Assembly: GCF_006442545.2 (NCBI RefSeq)
Contig: NZ_CP083952.1
Span: forward strand, 5,185,501-5,249,500
Direction: 5' to 3'
Source: Mesorhizobium sp. B2-1-8
GTDB taxonomy: Bacteria > Pseudomonadota > Alphaproteobacteria > Rhizobiales > Rhizobiaceae
Length of the DNA stretch: 64,000 bases
A model generated the notes under the pieces. The model was not told the origin of the DNA and ran no database searches. It saw only the letters and a list, made by a program, of their open reading frames with translations. Below, piece by piece: positions 17,669 to 26,615 of the stretch; positions within the stretch are counted from its first letter, which is position 1; every line of letters begins with the position of its first letter. A program made the translations under genes and the position numbers.

Positions 17669-18977
17669 TATGCGACATGGGGTAATTGCGGGAGCGAAGC
17701 CCCATGAAACCAATCCCAAATGGGAGGTGGCTGCTCCCCCGATAAGATGGACGTACGGGCTCACGATTCGCACGGGCCCAGGCAACTATCGGAGAGAGCA
17801 GCCATGGATGATTTTATATCGGCCTTGATGTCTCGATGAAAGAGACGGCAATCTCAATTCGACGCGCCGGCGCCCGCGTCTGGCGGGGCAAATGTGCTTC
17901 TGATCCGAAGCTCATTGCCGAGCTTGTTCACAAGCGCGCGCCGGACGTGAAACGCGTCGTGTTCGAAACCGGCCCCCTGTCGGTATGGTTCTATCATGCG
18001 CTTCGCGCTGAGGGGTTGCCGGCAATCTGCATCGATGCACGTCATGCCAAGGCTGCGCTCGATATGGCGCCCAATAAAACCGATGCCAACGACGCGGATG
18101 GTTTGGCGCATCTGGCGGAGGTGGGCTTCTATCGTGAAGTACGCGTCAAGGGATTCGACAGCATGCTGACCCGCACGCTGGTCGGGGCCCGCGCCCGCCT
18201 GGTTCGCATGACCACTGAGCTGTCCAACCAGATCCGCGGGCTCATGAAGACCTTCGGCATAATCGTGCCGGCGGGCAAGGGGAACATGTTCGAGAGGCAT
18301 GTCCAACGCCTCCTTGCGGACCAAGAGCAACTGGCTCCTGTTATCCTGCCACTGCTGAAAGCGTGGTGCAGCCTTCGCATGCGCGCTGCCGATCTCGCCC
18401 GTCAACTCATTGTGGATGCGCGCCAAAGCGAGACCTGTAAAATTCTCATGTCGATCCCCGGCGTCGGTGTGACTGTTGCAACGTCCTTTGCGGCGGCCAT
18501 CGAAGATCCGAGCAACTTCAAGACATCTCGCTCCGTCGGTGCCTGGCTCGGCCTGACAACCCGCCGCTACCAATCGGGCGAGATTGATTATGATGGTCAC
18601 ATCTCGAGGCGGGGCGATCCTCGTTTGCGCACCCTTCTTTACGAAGCTGCGACGGTCATGCTGACCCGCAGTTCGGCTGCCAGTTGCCTGCGGACATGGG
18701 GGCTCAAACTCAAGGAAAGGGTTGGCTTCAAACGTGCTGCTGTAGCCGTTGCGCGCAAATTAGCTGTGACGATGCTCGCAATGCTCAAGACCAGTGCATA
18801 CTTCGATCGGCAACTCGGAGGAGTCGCAGCATGAGATTTTTGTGAATAGCGTTCAACATCCGAGCGCTTGAGACGTCCCTGCCGGGACGTGGGCAGAGTC
18901 ATTCCGCCTCGAAAGTTGCACGCTGATTGAGTGGCGTGCGTATGCGACATTGGAAGGCTCCTCCCGCGAAGCCCCAT
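17669..18977 (+). mobile_element. IS110-family insertion sequence (approximate extent)
   Basis: The element is defined by its transposase and by a block repeated on both sides. TATGCGACAT then 15 bases then GCGAAGCCCCAT occurs at 17669-17705 and again at 18941-18977, in direct orientation and with identical spacing. IS110 elements lack terminal inverted repeats, use a non-coding end to encode a bridge/seek RNA, and insert site-specifically. The non-coding flanks here are about 100 bases (17706-17803) and 105 bases (18835-18940) between gene and repeat. True ends are uncertain, since the repeated block could belong to the element or to its target. Confidence 0.65.
17804..18834 (+). pseudogene. 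IS110-family transposase with N-terminal frameshift
   Basis: The open frame from 17836 encodes 332 residues of a DEDD transposase. It has the RuvC-like N-terminal region (FETGPLSVW, NKTDANDADGLA) and the C-terminal Transposase_20 domain (MSIPGVGVTVATSF, then HISRRGDPRLR with the serine region). The natural start appears to be the ATG at 17804, preceded by GGAGAGAG. From it the frame reads MDDF, then an indel in TTTTATATC near 17815-17820 shifts it and it stops at 17837. The segment reading GLDVS, which contains the first catalytic Asp, is therefore out of frame with the start. A protein begun at 17836 lacks that Asp, so the transposase is probably inactive unless recoding occurs. Confidence 0.75.
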
Positions 18978-19320
18978 CGTGCGGCGACTCCTGTCGACCG
19001 CGTAGACAACCATGCACCGGCAGCGCCGTCGAAACGCCTAAAAGACGGTTGACGACCCCATCGCAATTAGACAACTTTCGAGGTACAAAGGGCGAACCTG
19101 GAGTGGCGGCTTTTGTGTTTCGTCGTCAACACCTCCGGGCCAGTCGGCGACGGTCGGCCATTGTATATGGTTGGAAGGGGGGTCGTTTACTGCCCGGCAG
19201 CAGCGATCCGGAAACGGCGTCTTCACCGAGCAGCGAAAAGATCACATTCACCGGCGCCCTTGGCGCAATTTTGGCGCGATGGCGATGAGTCTTTCCGCAC
19301 CCAGCCTTCGCTGTCATTCG
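18978..19320. other. Non-coding stretch after the IS110 element
   Basis: In these 343 bases I see no convincing gene. The short open frames on both strands lack ribosome binding sites and recognisable domains. The stretch is convergent territory between the insertion sequence and the XRE regulator on the minus strand. Confidence 0.4.
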
Positions 19321-19812
19321 TCATTGAGGGACGGTCAATTCTTCCCCGATCGCAGTGATCAGGGCAGATAACCTGGCGCGTACCCGTGGAGGCAGTAGTA
19401 TGAAACGTAAGATCAGCCGCTGACCTTCTGAGCTGGCAATGAAGCCAATGCGCTCATCGGGTGGCAGAGGGGAAGCCTCACAGTCGGTCTCGCCATCCTC
19501 CGAAAGACCTTCGAAAAAGCGACTGGCGGGGACGCCCAGCGACTTGCCAATCTCGTAGATCATGGACGCACTGACGCGATTCCTTGCGTTCTCGTATTTT
19601 TGTAGCTGTTGGACGCTGACGCCTATCGAGCGGGCAAGCTGAGCCTGCGATACGTCCGACAGTACTCGAACTGCCGCGATCTGTCTGCCGACGTGAAGAT
19701 CAGCAGGGTGAGGGTCACGCCCGATCTTTGGCTTTGGCGCTACACTAAAAGGGCTCGAGCGTTTCGGGTTCAACAATGCTTTCGATGCTCCAAAAGACCA
19801 TTCTCCGTGCAT
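19321..19812 (-). CDS. XRE-family helix-turn-helix regulator
   Basis: A 163-residue protein with a Cro/C1-type helix-turn-helix at about residues 43-95 (LSDVSQAQLARSIGVSVQQL, then YENARNRV). The N-terminal 40 residues are basic and probably disordered. The C-terminal 60 residues are unassigned and may be a dimerisation or sensor segment. The ATG at 19812 was chosen because the longer open frame, to 20115, is arginine-rich and overlaps the end of the capA-like gene. It follows that gene by 23 bases on the same strand and may be co-transcribed and control the transporter operon. Targets are unknown. Confidence 0.75.
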   Translation of the reverse strand: MHGEWSFGASKALLNPKRSSPFSVAPKPKIGRDPHPADLHVGRQIAAVRVLSDVSQAQLARSIGVSVQQLQKYENARNRVSASMIYEIGKSLGVPASRFFEGLSEDGETDCEASPLPPDERIGFIASSEGQRLILRFILLPPRVRARLSALITAIGEELTVPQ

Positions 19813-19835
19813 GGCCTTAGGTTTCTGGGTAATCG

Positions 19836-21089
19836 TCAGCCAAATTTGCGTGCAGGCGGCACAATTATTCTGCCGGAGCATCCGGACGTTTCGATCCCTA
19901 TACCGAAAGCACGCGAGCGGCTTGCGAAACCCTCGAGAATATCTCGCGCCACGTGTCCGCCGGCGGGAACGGGAACCAATCCGCCTGTTTCGGATCCGTG
20001 GCGCCGATTTGCCTCGCCGATCACGACGGGCAAAAAGTCTATGGCTTCGAGGGTTCCGTTCGCATCGTAGCGGCAAGCGGCGACAAGGCTTTGCCAGACT
20101 TCCGGAGGATCCCATTCGCCCTCATCCGGATGGACGTGAAAGAGGAAATTTCCGAGACCGTAGAAGATTGGCGAGCCATTGTAGATTTCAACCGCCTGAA
20201 GAACGGGAGCACCGTGGCTTACGAAAAGGTCTGCGCCGGCGTCAATGCATATACGGGCAAAGGCCTGTACCCAGCGCGGCACGTCCTGCCAACCTGGTTC
20301 CCAATGGTGGTGGTGCAGATAGGCGATAACAAAATCGCCTTTCGCAGCCGCCTGCCGGATGGCGGACAGTTGAATATCTGCACTTTGCGGATCGATCTCG
20401 ATCAAGCGGCTGAAGTCAGCGGCTTGGGTGAAAACGGTTCCGTAGAAATTCAGCTCCTTCCCGCTCGCCATCTGGGGCGGATCCTCCGGCTGCGCGTAGT
20501 TGGTGATTTCAAGATGCGAGCTTTGCAAGTGATCGCCAAGCCTTGCCAGCCTTCGGAAATGGCCGTTCGGCACCCCGATCTTGCGAACGGTTTTGAGTCG
20601 GTTGACGCCAGGTCGAGCCGGACGCGAAGCCGTCCGGTTCTCGGCATACATGTTGGCCGGACCGGGGCCTGCATCCATTGCAAGAAGAGAGACCTGGCGG
20701 GCTCCCAGAGTGCGATGGCCGAGTTTCGCGGCATCGGTCTCGTCGATCCCGATCCCAGCATGCAGGAAGCCGCGTGCTTCGACTTCCTCCAACGTCGCGA
20801 GAACCCCGCAAGGGCCAAGATCGAATGCGTGGTTGTTGGCCAGAGCAAGCGCGTTGAAACCGACGGCTTGCAATGCGTCCAGCACCTCGGCTGTGGAATA
20901 GCCGAAGTACTTGCCCTTGGTCGGCCAACCGCCATGTTTGCCGAGGATCGTCGACTCGAAATTGGTGAAGACGACGTCACCTTGCCGTAAGAAGCGTTCA
21001 ACCTCAGCGAACCGTTCGTCTTGAACATTGCGGATGTCATGTGTGATTAATGATTGGCCGGTCACGACCGCACAAAATGGATCTTTCAT
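19836..21089 (-). CDS. CapA family protein (poly-gamma-glutamate synthesis-type metallophosphatase fold)
   Basis: A 417-residue protein of the CapA/PgsA family, calcineurin-like fold. Visible motifs are NFESTI near residues 43-48, LANNHAFDLG near 82-91, AYLHHHHW in the middle and SHGAPVLQAVE later. No signal peptide or membrane anchor is seen, unlike Bacillus CapA, so it may be cytoplasmic and act on a soluble substrate. It is followed by an XRE regulator and preceded by a polar amino acid importer on the same strand. This suggests a shared pathway, perhaps use of an amino acid or opine-like conjugate. The enzymatic reaction of this branch is unknown. Confidence 0.78.
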   Translation of the reverse strand: MKDPFCAVVTGQSLITHDIRNVQDERFAEVERFLRQGDVVFTNFESTILGKHGGWPTKGKYFGYSTAEVLDALQAVGFNALALANNHAFDLGPCGVLATLEEVEARGFLHAGIGIDETDAAKLGHRTLGARQVSLLAMDAGPGPANMYAENRTASRPARPGVNRLKTVRKIGVPNGHFRRLARLGDHLQSSHLEITNYAQPEDPPQMASGKELNFYGTVFTQAADFSRLIEIDPQSADIQLSAIRQAAAKGDFVIAYLHHHHWEPGWQDVPRWVQAFARICIDAGADLFVSHGAPVLQAVEIYNGSPIFYGLGNFLFHVHPDEGEWDPPEVWQSLVAACRYDANGTLEAIDFLPVVIGEANRRHGSETGGLVPVPAGGHVARDILEGFASRSRAFGIGIETSGCSGRIIVPPARKFG

Positions 21090-21135
21090 GGAATTTGTCC
21101 TGCAGGTGCGAAGGCGGTGTTTGACGATTGTCCGG

Positions 21136-21984
21136 CTACTGTGAAACGGCCGGAGAAATGTCCATCTTGAACCACTTCAGGCTCAACGCCTTGATCGTGC
21201 CATCCTTGGTGGCAGCGTCGAGCGCCGCATTGAACTTGGTGAGTAGCTCTGCATCGTCTTTCCGCATGCCGGCGCCCACACCCGGTCCCCAGAGACCACC
21301 GTTCAATTCCGGTCCAAAAAACATCGCAACCGAGGCACCAGGTGCCTCCAAGAAATCGCGCCATGTGAAATAGTCAGCGAGCGCGCCGTCAACGCGCCCT
21401 GCGGTAAGGTCGAGCTTCAGGTTGTCGAGGCTATCATAGCTACGAATAGTCACGACATCGCCGAGCAGTTGTTTCACGACAGCCTCCGAATTCGATGACC
21501 GCAAGACGCCGATGGCTTTGCCGCTGAGGACCGACCTGAGCCGCTCGATGGTTGCCTTCTCCTTGTCACCAATGGTCGAGAGGTTGACCTTCTGCTTGGT
21601 GTCACCGGCGTCGAGCCCAAGCTCCTTGCGCACGATGAATTGATTAAAGCCACTGGCGTAGGGGATCGAGAACGCGATCTGCTGCTTTCGCTTCTCGGTG
21701 ATCGCCATGCCCGACATGATGACATCATACTTGCCGACGAGCAGCGCCGGGATGATCCCATCCCAATCCTGCGCGACGAACGAGCATGTGAGCTTCATTC
21801 GATTACAAAGTTCGCGACCGACATCGACGTCGTACCCGTAGAGCTCGCCATTCGCATCTGTCCCGTCCCAGGGTGGCGAGGCACCCTCGGTGGCGATGGA
21901 TATCGCGCGTTCACTTTCGGCACCGGCCGGGAGTGCTGCGAGCAAGGACGCGACAGAAATGGCAATAGCCAGGGGCATGCGCAT
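21136..21984 (-). CDS. Polar amino acid/opine ABC transporter, substrate-binding protein
   Basis: A 282-residue periplasmic protein of the SBP_bac_3 family. A signal peptide occupies residues 1-22 (MRMPLAIAISVASLLAALPA). The ligand-binding pattern ISIATEGASPPW, the YDVDVGREL segment and DVIMSGMAIT are typical of lysine/arginine/ornithine and opine (octopine, nopaline) binding proteins. It leads a three-gene minus-strand set with two permeases. No matching ATPase gene is adjacent. The ligand is probably a positively charged or opine-type amino acid, by family resemblance only. The start has AGAGGTG close upstream. Confidence 0.82.
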   Translation of the reverse strand: MRMPLAIAISVASLLAALPAGAESERAISIATEGASPPWDGTDANGELYGYDVDVGRELCNRMKLTCSFVAQDWDGIIPALLVGKYDVIMSGMAITEKRKQQIAFSIPYASGFNQFIVRKELGLDAGDTKQKVNLSTIGDKEKATIERLRSVLSGKAIGVLRSSNSEAVVKQLLGDVVTIRSYDSLDNLKLDLTAGRVDGALADYFTWRDFLEAPGASVAMFFGPELNGGLWGPGVGAGMRKDDAELLTKFNAALDAATKDGTIKALSLKWFKMDISPAVSQ

Positions 21985-22033
21985 AAGGCACCTCTTTCGT
22001 TTGGTTTGGGTGGGAAGCCGTAAGGCTGCGGCG

Positions 22034-22783
22034 TCACGGCACGGGTGTCGTGATCTCGTGGTCAGGCAAGGCTGGCCGGAACCGCGCCCTGCGTCGTTGC
22101 TTCGGCGTGCCGTCGGTCGAAAGCCGTTGCTCCAGAACCTGCGTCGCTTTCACTGCGGCCGAGGTGAGCGCCAGATAAATCGCTCCGGCGACGATGAATA
22201 TCTCGTAGGGCGCGAACGTGGCCGACACCATCTGGCGGGTCATTCCGGTTATCTCGAGCAGCGTTACCGTGCTTGCCAGAGAGGATCCTTTGATCATGCC
22301 CACGACTTCGTTTCCGTAAGCCGGAAGCGAAATCCTGAAAGCGATCGGAAAGGTGACAAGGCGGGCGATCTGCAAGCGTTTCAGGCCAAGCGCCCTGGCG
22401 GCTTCCACGACGCCTTTCGGCACAGACTGGAGACCGCGGCACAGTATCTCCGTAGTGTGTGCGGCGCTGTTTAGCGAAAAGGTAAAAAGGGCGCACCAGA
22501 AAGGGTCTCGCAGGATCACCCAGAAGATGCTGGCGCGCACGGCCTCAATCTGGCTCAGACCATAATAGAGCAGAAAGAGCTGAACGAGCATGGGCGTTCC
22601 ACGGAATGCGTAGGTGTAGGCGAGCACCGAGAACGACAGGCTCGGGCGTCCAAACGCACGGGCGAACGCCAGCGGCACTGACAGAAGAAATCCCGCCGTC
22701 AGCGACGCGACTGTCAGGGTCAAGGTGAGACCGATGCCCGAGGGCAGAACCAGCAAGGCGTCGATCATCAAGCCGAAGTTCAT
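22034..22783 (-). CDS. Polar amino acid/opine ABC transporter, permease
   Basis: A 249-residue HisM/HisQ-type inner-membrane permease with about five hydrophobic spans. The family motif around YAFRGTPMLVQLFLLYYG and the coupling loop VEAARALGLKRLQIARLV (residues about 145-165) are clear. It forms a heterodimeric channel with the next permease gene, which ends 12 bases upstream of its start. The long basic C terminus (RRRARFRPALP) is slightly unusual. It should pair with the binding protein encoded downstream and with an ATPase supplied from elsewhere in the genome. Confidence 0.83.
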   Translation of the reverse strand: MNFGLMIDALLVLPSGIGLTLTLTVASLTAGFLLSVPLAFARAFGRPSLSFSVLAYTYAFRGTPMLVQLFLLYYGLSQIEAVRASIFWVILRDPFWCALFTFSLNSAAHTTEILCRGLQSVPKGVVEAARALGLKRLQIARLVTFPIAFRISLPAYGNEVVGMIKGSSLASTVTLLEITGMTRQMVSATFAPYEIFIVAGAIYLALTSAAVKATQVLEQRLSTDGTPKQRRRARFRPALPDHEITTPVP

Positions 22784-22795
22784 GAGAGCCCCCTT

Positions 22796-23455
22796 CTATC
22801 GGTCAAAGGCGGGATAGCGCTGCTCCGCCAAGCGGATCGACAGCAAGGTGATCGTCGTCAGGGAGAGATAGAAAGCGGATGCCGCAAGGTAGAAGGTCAA
22901 CGGCGCGCGCAAGGATCCGGCGCCGATATAGGCAACGCGCATGATATCACTCAGCCCGACGACAGAGACGAGCGCCGTATCCTTGAAAAGCGATATCCAA
23001 AGATTGCCATAGGCGGGCAGCGCCAGCCGCAGCATCTGCGGACCAACGATGAGCAGCCACCGCTGCCAAGCATTCAGTCCAAGCGACTTCGCAGCTTCGG
23101 TCTGGCCTGCGGGCACAGCCGCGATCGCACCGCGGAAGACTTCGGTCGCATAGCCGCTGAAGACCACAGTGAGCGCGATGACCCCTGCGGTGAAAGCGTT
23201 CACCTCTACATACCTGCCAGCGATCTTACTGGCGAATGTGGTTCCACCGAAATATACGAGGAGGATAATGAGGAGCTCTGGAACGCCCCGAACCACGGTC
23301 GTGTAAGCCGTCACCACACTTTTGAAACGGGCCGCAGGCGTGCCCTTTGAGATGGCCAACAGCAGACCGACTACGGTGCCGAGCAGTCCGCTGACAAGAG
23401 CAAGACTCACGGTAACCATGACGGCGGCAGCAAATTGAGCAGTAAAGCCGCCCAT
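22796..23455 (-). CDS. Polar amino acid/opine ABC transporter, permease
   Basis: A 219-residue HisQ/HisM-type permease, the second half of the channel. The motif VVRGVPELLIILLVYFGG and the coupling loop TEAAKSLGLNAWQRWLLIV are typical. The ATG at 23455, preceded by GGAAAAG, was chosen over an open extension to 23545, which has no membrane or other recognisable content. It is the first gene of the minus-strand group running permease, permease, binding protein, CapA-like protein and XRE regulator, all closely spaced. The absence of an ATPase in this run is unusual for the family. Confidence 0.83.
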   Translation of the reverse strand: MGGFTAQFAAAVMVTVSLALVSGLLGTVVGLLLAISKGTPAARFKSVVTAYTTVVRGVPELLIILLVYFGGTTFASKIAGRYVEVNAFTAGVIALTVVFSGYATEVFRGAIAAVPAGQTEAAKSLGLNAWQRWLLIVGPQMLRLALPAYGNLWISLFKDTALVSVVGLSDIMRVAYIGAGSLRAPLTFYLAASAFYLSLTTITLLSIRLAEQRYPAFDR

Positions 23456-23826
23456 GGCGCTTTTCCATCGGTTCGCAATCTCGCAATATGCGCCGCGTCT
23501 TTCAGCGGCACATCTCTGTCTGGTGACCGAAGAATGCGAAATCAACTAAGGGTATCCTGCAATAAATTTCCAGGATTGCCCTCTAAATTACCGGCACTGT
23601 TTTTTCATTCAATCTATAATTTTTAACATTCGCTCTATAACGAATGATTATACGAGCGCTCCTTTCTCTCTGGTCCCGAAAGATTAAACGCCATCTCGTT
23701 TGCCCGCCTCTGCGCAGCCCGTGGAGGCAATCTCAGCGCTCTCGCGTCGTTGCGTTACGCGCCCTCTGATACCGCCCAGTGGCAGGCATGTGCCGGCCAG
23801 AGATATCATCCTCACAGCAGTCTCAG
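23456..23826. other. Upstream region of the amino acid transporter operon
   Basis: These 371 bases contain an AT-rich stretch near 23590-23660 (for example ATTTTTAACATTCG) that probably includes the operon promoter on the minus strand. No gene, tRNA or clear inverted repeat was recognised. Confidence 0.4.
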
Positions 23827-24045
23827 TCACAGCTCATTATCGGGCCGGACAAGCTCAACGTGATCGACGCCAAGAGCTTGTGCCAGCTCAAAAAGCGTAA
23901 TTACCGTTGGATTCCTGCGACCACGTTCCAGACCGCTGAGATATTGCTGGCTGAAGCCGGAACGCGCTTCCAACTCTTCCTGAGTCAGGCCTTTTTCTCG
24001 ACGCAGGCGGGCGAAGTTCCGGCCGACCAATTTGCGCATATCCAT
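23827..24045 (-). CDS. Small XRE-family transcriptional regulator
   Basis: A 72-residue protein that is essentially one Cro/C1 helix-turn-helix domain: RNFARLRREKGLTQEEL, then SGFSQQYLSGLERGRRNP, then TLFELAQALGV. Single-domain XRE proteins usually repress their own promoter and adjacent genes. It lies upstream of the transporter operon on the same strand and is divergent from a LysR gene. Its control target may be either neighbour; a 12-base inverted repeat lies between it and the LysR gene. The start is well supported by the conserved length of the domain. Confidence 0.85.
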   Translation of the reverse strand: MDMRKLVGRNFARLRREKGLTQEELEARSGFSQQYLSGLERGRRNPTVITLFELAQALGVDHVELVRPDNEL

Positions 24046-24150
24046 GCGCCGGAAGATCGCGACTTACATACTTTGAGTTTATCAACTATAATATGTAAAT
24101 GATTGGCTGAGAGAGATATCAGCCGCGTAGGCCGGCGTGGGTCGCTCAGA

Positions 24151-24179
24151 GAAGTCGACACAGAGATTGTGTCGACTTC
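24151..24179. promoter_or_regulatory. 12-bp perfect inverted repeat, candidate operator
   Basis: GAAGTCGACACA at 24151-24162 is followed by a 5-base spacer and its perfect inverse at 24168-24179. It lies between the divergent XRE and LysR genes. There is no T-run after the hairpin on either strand, so a regulator-binding site is more likely than a terminator. Confidence 0.55.
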
Positions 24180-24269
24180 GTCTGCTAGGCCCGCTGCACG
24201 GGATCGGTCTCCTCCATCATCTGCCACTCGCTTCGTGGCCGGTGAAGGGTCTCAGCAAAAGGGCGCAAG

Positions 24270-25235
24270 ATGGAGTTGCTGCAGAGCGGCCTGAAGCTCC
24301 GACAATTGCAGGTGTTTCGTCAGGTGCTGCGGACCGGATCGACCAGGCGAGCAGCTGCTGCGCTCGGGATAAGCCAACCTGCGGTAAGTCAGCAGGTGAA
24401 GCAACTTGAGACCGCGCTCGGTCTCAAACTCTTCGAGAGATTAACCAACCGCATCCTTCCATCGCGGGAGGCTTGGGAACTCCTGCGCAATGTAGAAATA
24501 GCCTTGACGTCTCTGGATCGGCTGGAGGCGTCAATTTTTGCAATGAAGAACGATGAGAAACAGCGGATCGCGATTGCCGCCCCCGCCGTCTTCGGATTCG
24601 TGACATTGCCAAAGGTCGTGGCGACTATCCGTTCGAAAACGGCTTCGAGTGTCCGGTCAATTTCGGGCAATTATGAGCAGGTGGGTGAGCATATCCTATC
24701 TGGGCGGGCAGATCTCGGAATTTCAAGGCTGCCTCTGGATACCCGGCTGTTTGAATGGGCACCAATCGGCTCGGCACGCAACGTGTGCATCTTCCAACGC
24801 AACCACCGTTTTTCAAAAAAGACATGTGTCGAGGCGCACGACCTGGCGGGGGAAAAGATCGTCGACATCGACCCTCAGTTTGCATCGCACCAAATGAACT
24901 TCAACGCGCTGCGGTTCGCCGGCATTGAGCCGGAAATATTGGTGGAATACGACTCCCATGGTTACGAAGTCGGGTTTGTCTCGGCCGGCCTTGGTGTCTC
25001 CATCACCAACGAAATCATTGCCCGTGAATATGCGGCGTTCGAACTGGGGGCAAAGCCGGCGGAGCCATCCGCACTCTACCACTATGTGGCGGTCTGGCAG
25101 AAAGGCAGGGTTTTTTCCAGCGCATTGGAAGTCGCTCTCGAGGCGATCCTGTCTGCTTTTCACCCGATAGCGCAAAGCGCACCGACTGTTCTCCCGCTAC
25201 ACGCTGCATCGCGCGGCGCTGATCGTTCTTCATAA
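24270..25235 (+). CDS. LysR-family transcriptional regulator
   Basis: A 321-residue LysR-type protein. The winged helix-turn-helix is residues 8-68 (STRRAAAALGISQPAVSQQV recognition region) and the effector domain starts near residue 95. The C-terminal lobe resembles regulators such as those of opine and amino acid catabolism (VEYDSHGYEVGFVSAGLG). It lies opposite the XRE gene and near the amino acid importer, so it probably senses that substrate. The start at 24270 fits the usual short N-terminal arm. Its end is 10 bases from the convergent DUF2274 gene, and this junction may be close to the boundary of the conjugation module. Confidence 0.85.
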   Translation: MELLQSGLKLRQLQVFRQVLRTGSTRRAAAALGISQPAVSQQVKQLETALGLKLFERLTNRILPSREAWELLRNVEIALTSLDRLEASIFAMKNDEKQRIAIAAPAVFGFVTLPKVVATIRSKTASSVRSISGNYEQVGEHILSGRADLGISRLPLDTRLFEWAPIGSARNVCIFQRNHRFSKKTCVEAHDLAGEKIVDIDPQFASHQMNFNALRFAGIEPEILVEYDSHGYEVGFVSAGLGVSITNEIIAREYAAFELGAKPAEPSALYHYVAVWQKGRVFSSALEVALEAILSAFHPIAQSAPTVLPLHAASRGADRSS

Positions 25236-25245
25236 CCGCTTTGGA

Positions 25246-25470
25246 CTAAGCCTTGCGCTCCTTCTTGGCCTTTGCGAAGCCACGATCCGTGGCGATGAAT
25301 CGCTCAAGCATGGGCACGATCAGGCGCAGGGGATCAGTAGAAGGGAGCCCAGCTTCTCCTCCAAGAATCTCCGCATATCTGGTCAGGTCGCGATGCAGTC
25401 GAGCGGGCAATTCCACCGAGACTTTGACCGGTTTGTTATCGGCAATAGGCGCGAGCTTCAACTTGGCCAT
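25246..25470 (-). CDS. DUF2274 domain protein, last gene of the trb cluster
   Basis: A 74-residue protein that regularly follows trbI in Trb-type conjugation clusters of alphaproteobacteria. The segment VKVSVELPARLHRDLTRYAE resembles a ribbon-helix-helix strand and helix, so DNA binding is possible. The C terminus is lysine-rich. The ATG at 25470 lies one base after the trbI stop, pointing to translational coupling. An in-frame start at 25497 would overlap trbI and is less likely. The function of the family is unknown. Confidence 0.75.
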   Translation of the reverse strand: MAKLKLAPIADNKPVKVSVELPARLHRDLTRYAEILGGEAGLPSTDPLRLIVPMLERFIATDRGFAKAKKERKA

Positions 25471-25471
25471 T

Positions 25472-26615
25472 TCAGCCACCGTAAGGTTCGAGGACAAGAT
25501 CGCGCGTAACGACGACGCGGACAGGAAAACCTGGTCGTATCGTTAGTGTTGGCGCTATTTCGAGCTGACGCTGGACGATCTGCTGACCGACCTGGCTGAC
25601 ACTGTCGGAAGCCCCGTTTCGCAGCGCGCGCACGATGTCGCTCTCCTGACCGGACGAGCCAGCCTCGGCCCCAACACTGAGTATGGTTGAGAGTGCGGCC
25701 GCCTTGAACAATTCCCCCCAGTGATAGTCGACGCCATCCTCAAGGCCAGCGTAGCCCTCCCCCGTCCGCGCCTGGCTGGCGCTCCAGAACAATCGAGCGG
25801 CCGTCCGGGAAAATCAGCCTGTTCCAGACGAGCAGCACGCGGCGCTGCCCGAAACCGACTCCGCTATCGTACTGGCCAATGACGCGGGTCCCTTGGGGGA
25901 TAAGAAGCGTCCGACCGGTCGGACTATCGTAGACGTTCTCTGTCACTTGCGCGGTGATTTGGCCGGGGAGGTCGGAACGGATACCTGTGATGAGTGCGGC
26001 GGCGATGACGGCTCCGGCCTGGAGCACATAGGGCGACGCCGGAGGCACGACACGGTCCGCCGCGACGGTGCGGCGGTCGGTCGCCGCATTGAGGAACGCA
26101 AGCTGGCGATCCTGCGGGGCTTGTCCGGAGGGATTCAGACCGGAGAGGTCTGGTGTAGCGACATTACCCGAAGGCTCGGCTGTAGCCCCAGACCTGGCTT
26201 CTGTCTGGAAGAAGACACGCGATGTGCGGGCCGCCTCCTCTTCAGCCCGCCGGCGTTGTTCAGCCTCGTCAACCGTTGGTGTTGGAATGCTCGGCGGCAC
26301 GACGGCCTGCCCCTTGTTCTGGGCATCTAGTATCGGCCGGCCGAGATCGCCCGGCAGCGGCGGCCCAAGGACGGGGCCGGTGTAGTCGCGTGGCAGGTTG
26401 GCGAGCCCATCGGCCGGCTGCCGGTTGGAGGTCGAATAAAGTTCCTCGCCGTGGGTGTCTCTATCGCGCGTCTGAAGCGCATACACCAGCGCGCCTCCGA
26501 TGCCCAGCGACGCGACGAAGACGACGCCGGCGATCGCCTTGCGCGACAGACGGGTCACGCGCGGCGGCTCGGCGCGAAGTCGCATCGGCGCAGTGGCGGT
26601 TTCGTTCTCGGTCAT
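25472..26615 (-). pseudogene. trbI: TrbI conjugal transfer protein, frameshifted
   Basis: TrbI is the VirB10-like protein spanning inner and outer membranes of the mating channel. The first frame (from 26615, GGGGAG upstream) encodes a cytoplasmic tail, a membrane span (AIAGVVFVASLGIGGALVYA), a proline-rich region and most of the periplasmic domain, ending SIVLERQPGADGGG. The rest, beginning GYAGLEDGVDYHWGELF and ending LVLEPYGG, is in another frame. One extra base in the five-C run at 25759-25763 (plus-strand view) explains it; four would restore one frame. The gene is therefore broken, or the base is a sequencing artefact. Rejoined, the protein would be about 380 residues, a normal length. 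Confidence 0.85.

Noticed and set aside
17328..17705. 125-codon minus-strand frame upstream of the DeoR gene
   Set aside because: Cysteine- and proline-rich with no domain, overlapping the DeoR start and the IS110 left end.
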